64,000 bases of DNA from Alkalihalobacillus bogoriensis ATCC BAA-922 (GTDB lineage: Bacteria; Bacillota; Bacilli; Bacillales; Bacillaceae_F). The translations under genes were made by a program, and so were the position numbers. Under the pieces are notes generated by a model, which saw nothing but the letters and a program-made list of their open reading frames with translations, did not search any database and was not told the origin of the DNA. The stretch covers positions 43,737 through 107,736 of the forward strand of contig NZ_JHYI01000022.1 in the NCBI RefSeq assembly GCF_000621445.1. Direction: 5' to 3'. Shown in pieces: positions 62,299-64,000 of this stretch (within the stretch, counting starts at the first letter, position 1; every line of letters starts with the position of its first letter).

Positions 62299-63245
62299 CA
62301 AGAGAAGTATTTTTCGTTGAAAAGCCTGGCTTGCAAACGACGATACAAGATCGTGGCCGGTTTGGTTATCAGCAATATGGTATCGTAACGGCAGGAGTGA
62401 TGGACGAATACTCTTATACGGTTAGTAATTTACTAGTTGGAAATGACCGCTCTGCCGCCGTATTAGAAATCCATGTAGTCGGACCAACGCTTTATGCTTT
62501 AGAAGACATTGAATTAGCGATATGTGGAGCTAATTTAAGTCCAATGGTAGATGGTAAACCAATTCCGTTATGGGCTGTAGTGAAGGTGAAAAAAAATCAG
62601 CGTCTTTCTTTTGGAAAGCCAAAAGAAGGGAGAATTGCTTATGTCGCCATTCATGGTGGGTTTAATGTTCCCTCTGTTTTAGGGAGTAAATCAACGTATA
62701 CAAAAGGTCGATTTGGAGGAATAGAAGGAAGAGCATTGCAAAAAGGAGACCGTCTTTTTACTGAAAAACGAAAAGGTTTGTGTAGGCGGGTACACTTAGG
62801 AGCAGAGTTAATCCCGAATTTTACCGAGAGAAAAACGATACGCGTTATTAAAGGGCCTGACGAACATTTGTTTTCAGACAATGGCTTTGTTACATTTTTT
62901 CAATCGAAGTATACGATTTCGGCAAAGTCAGACCGTATGGGATATCGCTTAGACGGTCCAATTGTTGAACATAAATCATCTAGCAATATATTATCTGATG
63001 CTGTTACATTTGGAACGATTCAAATTCCGGACAATGGAAAGCCGATAATTATGCTAGCTGACCATCAAACAACTGGAGGATATAGTCGGATTGGAACAGT
63101 AATTTCAGTTGATTTGCCTTATATCGTGCAAAAAAGACAAGGAGATGTGGTTACATTTTCTCCTATTGATATTAAGACAGCTCAGCGCGAACGAATTCAA
63201 CTAGAAAAACAGTTCCGTATGCTGTCAGCATTTCTGCATCACTAA
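62295..63245 (+). CDS. pxpC: 5-oxoprolinase subunit PxpC (KipA-like)
   Basis: A 316-residue biotin-dependent-carboxylase-like protein. GLQTTIQDRGRFGYQQYGIVTAGVMDEYSY near residues 11-40 (named in part) and YVAIHGGFNVPSVLGSKSTY near 116-135 are typical, and the C-terminal SDRMGYRLDGP and DHQTTGGYSRIGTVI segments complete the family. It works with PxpA and PxpB. ATGA overlap with pxpA. No terminator before the next gene, 23 bases downstream. Confidence 0.94.
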   Translation: MTREVFFVEKPGLQTTIQDRGRFGYQQYGIVTAGVMDEYSYTVSNLLVGNDRSAAVLEIHVVGPTLYALEDIELAICGANLSPMVDGKPIPLWAVVKVKKNQRLSFGKPKEGRIAYVAIHGGFNVPSVLGSKSTYTKGRFGGIEGRALQKGDRLFTEKRKGLCRRVHLGAELIPNFTERKTIRVIKGPDEHLFSDNGFVTFFQSKYTISAKSDRMGYRLDGPIVEHKSSSNILSDAVTFGTIQIPDNGKPIIMLADHQTTGGYSRIGTVISVDLPYIVQKRQGDVVTFSPIDIKTAQRERIQLEKQFRMLSAFLHH

Positions 63246-63268
63246 AGGTAGAAAGAAGGATATGAAAA

Positions 63269-63748
63269 GTGGAAATTAACATAAGATCGATGAATAAAGA
63301 AGATTGGCCTGATGTGAAAAAGATTTATGAACAAGGAATCGCTACGGGAAAGGCAACATTTGAAACGAAAGCACCAACATGGGAATATTGGGATGAAAAC
63401 CATTTGAATTCATGTCGCCTTATTGCTCTTGTAAAAGGGGATGTTGTAGGTTGGGCTTCTTTAAGTGCTGTTTCAAAGCGGAGTGTTTATCATGGTGTAG
63501 CTGAAAATAGTGTGTATGTGTCAAGTGAAGCTGCAGGCTTAGGCATAGGTCAGAAACTATTACAACAGCTATTACACCAAGCAAAAAAAGAAAAATTTTG
63601 GACAATCCAAGCGTCAGTTTTTCCAGAAAATGAGGCGAGTTTACATTTGCATCAAAAATTTGGATTTCGCATTGTAGGACGGCGAGAAAAAATTGCTCAA
63701 TTACACGGACTATGGCGAGATACGATTTTGCTTGAAAAGAAATTATAA
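63269..63748 (+). CDS. GNAT N-acetyltransferase (phosphinothricin-acetyltransferase-like)
   Basis: A 159-residue GNAT enzyme. IRSMNKEDWPDVKKIYEQGIATGKATFE at the N terminus (named in part), YHGVAENSVYVSSEAAGLGIGQKLLQQLL near 75-103 with the acetyl-CoA loop, and NEASLHLHQKFGFRIVGRREKI near 124-145 resemble the Pat/Bar-type amino-acid-analogue acetyltransferases such as B. subtilis YwnH. The substrate is not known. Start is GTG with AGAAGGA 8 bases upstream. It follows pxpC closely and may share its transcript. Confidence 0.88.
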   Translation: MEINIRSMNKEDWPDVKKIYEQGIATGKATFETKAPTWEYWDENHLNSCRLIALVKGDVVGWASLSAVSKRSVYHGVAENSVYVSSEAAGLGIGQKLLQQLLHQAKKEKFWTIQASVFPENEASLHLHQKFGFRIVGRREKIAQLHGLWRDTILLEKKL

Positions 63749-63771
63749 ATCAAGCTAACTCTTTAGTGATT

Positions 63772-63857
63772 TGGAATGAAAGCTTTGAAAGCTTATTCCA
63801 GAAGAGCGAAGGCTACGCACTTCGCTTGAAAGAAAAGACGCTCTCGCGTTTTTCTTA
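63772..63857 (+). terminator. Cluster of three hairpins after the GNAT gene
   Basis: TGGAAT...ATTCCA with inner AAGC/GCTT (63772-63800), AGCGAAG / CTTCGCT (63805-63826) and AAGAAAAGACGC / GCGTTTTTCTT (63830-63856) follow one another. The third ends in a T-rich arm and is the probable terminator. Confidence 0.6.
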
Positions 63858-63935
63858 AGCTTTTTATAATTATTATGAAACGAACACGTCAAACTTCGTT
63901 AAATACAAATATAGCCGTTGTTATTAATACAGTGG

Positions 63936-64000
63936 TGAAGGACAAAACAAGGAGAAAATGAAGCAAAAGTGTCCTTCATAAAGGCGATGAAGGACAAAAC
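63936..64000. repeat. Start of another repeat with 52-bp period, cut by window end
   Basis: TGAAGGACAAAAC occurs at 63936-63948 and again at 63988-64000 (52 bp apart). An inverted part, GTCCTTCA, lies at 63971-63978. It may belong to the same broad class of GGAC/GTCC box repeats as copies A and B, but the motif differs. The rest lies outside. Confidence 0.5.

Overview
The window is a stretch of chromosome from a low-GC, endospore-forming member of the Bacillaceae. The evidence is the gene content and order: ribDE-ribBA-ribH-ribT, ypuF, scpA-scpB, ypuI, dacB-spmA-spmB, rluB, resABCDE, serA, fer, ypbB-recS-ypbD-ypbE-ypbF, all in the order known from Bacillus subtilis. Bacillus-type Shine-Dalgarno (SD) sites, GTG and TTG starts, strong intrinsic terminators and many sporulation or germination genes agree. 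I cannot name the species. No tRNA, rRNA, CRISPR array, transposase or prophage gene was seen.

Layout. 1-3.4 kb: end of the riboflavin operon. 3.4-6.5 kb: ypuF, scpAB (chromosome segregation), an unknown gene and ypuI. 6.5-16.1 kb: a block inserted between ypuI and dacB relative to B. subtilis. It holds a DUF2935 protein, a SodF-type superoxide dismutase, a phosphatase-like lipoprotein, three DUF421 membrane proteins and a seven-gene operon (DUF1657, YhcN/YlaJ lipoprotein, SpoVAC, SpoVAD, SpoVAEb, DUF1657, DUF421-DUF1657 fusion) with the composition of the spoVA2mob spore heat-resistance operon, including 2Duf. 16.2-25.4 kb: dacB-spmAB (spore cortex and core dehydration), rluB and resABCDE (cytochrome c maturation and redox sensing).

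25.5-36.3 kb: a Fur-box flavodoxin gene, then a cobalamin riboswitch controlling an 11-gene B12 uptake and salvage operon (btuFC, a btuD-cbiZ fusion, cbiB, cobD, cobU, cobQ, cobS, cobC, a second cobU-like gene, PduO-type adenosyltransferase). 36.5-41.6 kb: a VanW-domain lipoprotein, a GerA-type germinant receptor operon and a 31-residue membrane peptide. 41.6-50.6 kb: serA behind a T-box, a gamma-D-Glu-diaminoacid endopeptidase, fer and the ypb cluster. 50.6-55.7 kb: a Vpr-like subtilase, a 34-residue membrane peptide, a UMF1-type transporter and a YhfH zinc-ribbon peptide. 55.7-60.4 kb: the opuA glycine betaine transporter with a divergent GbsR-type regulator and a PrmA-like methyltransferase. 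60.8-63.7 kb: 5-oxoprolinase genes pxpB-pxpA-pxpC and a GNAT acetyltransferase.

The most unusual non-coding signal is a dispersed repeat of about 180 bp at 15.2 kb and 60.4 kb. Each copy has four GGAC...TTCCGCTA boxes in forward-forward-reverse-reverse order with nearly identical spacing (51/75/52 and 51/74/51 bp). A possibly related 52-bp-period repeat begins at 63.9 kb and runs off the window. Biologically the window is rich in spore functions (SpoVA2mob/2Duf, DacB/SpmAB, Ger receptor, cortex-related peptidase) and in metabolite-sensing leaders (B12 riboswitch, T-box, Fur site).
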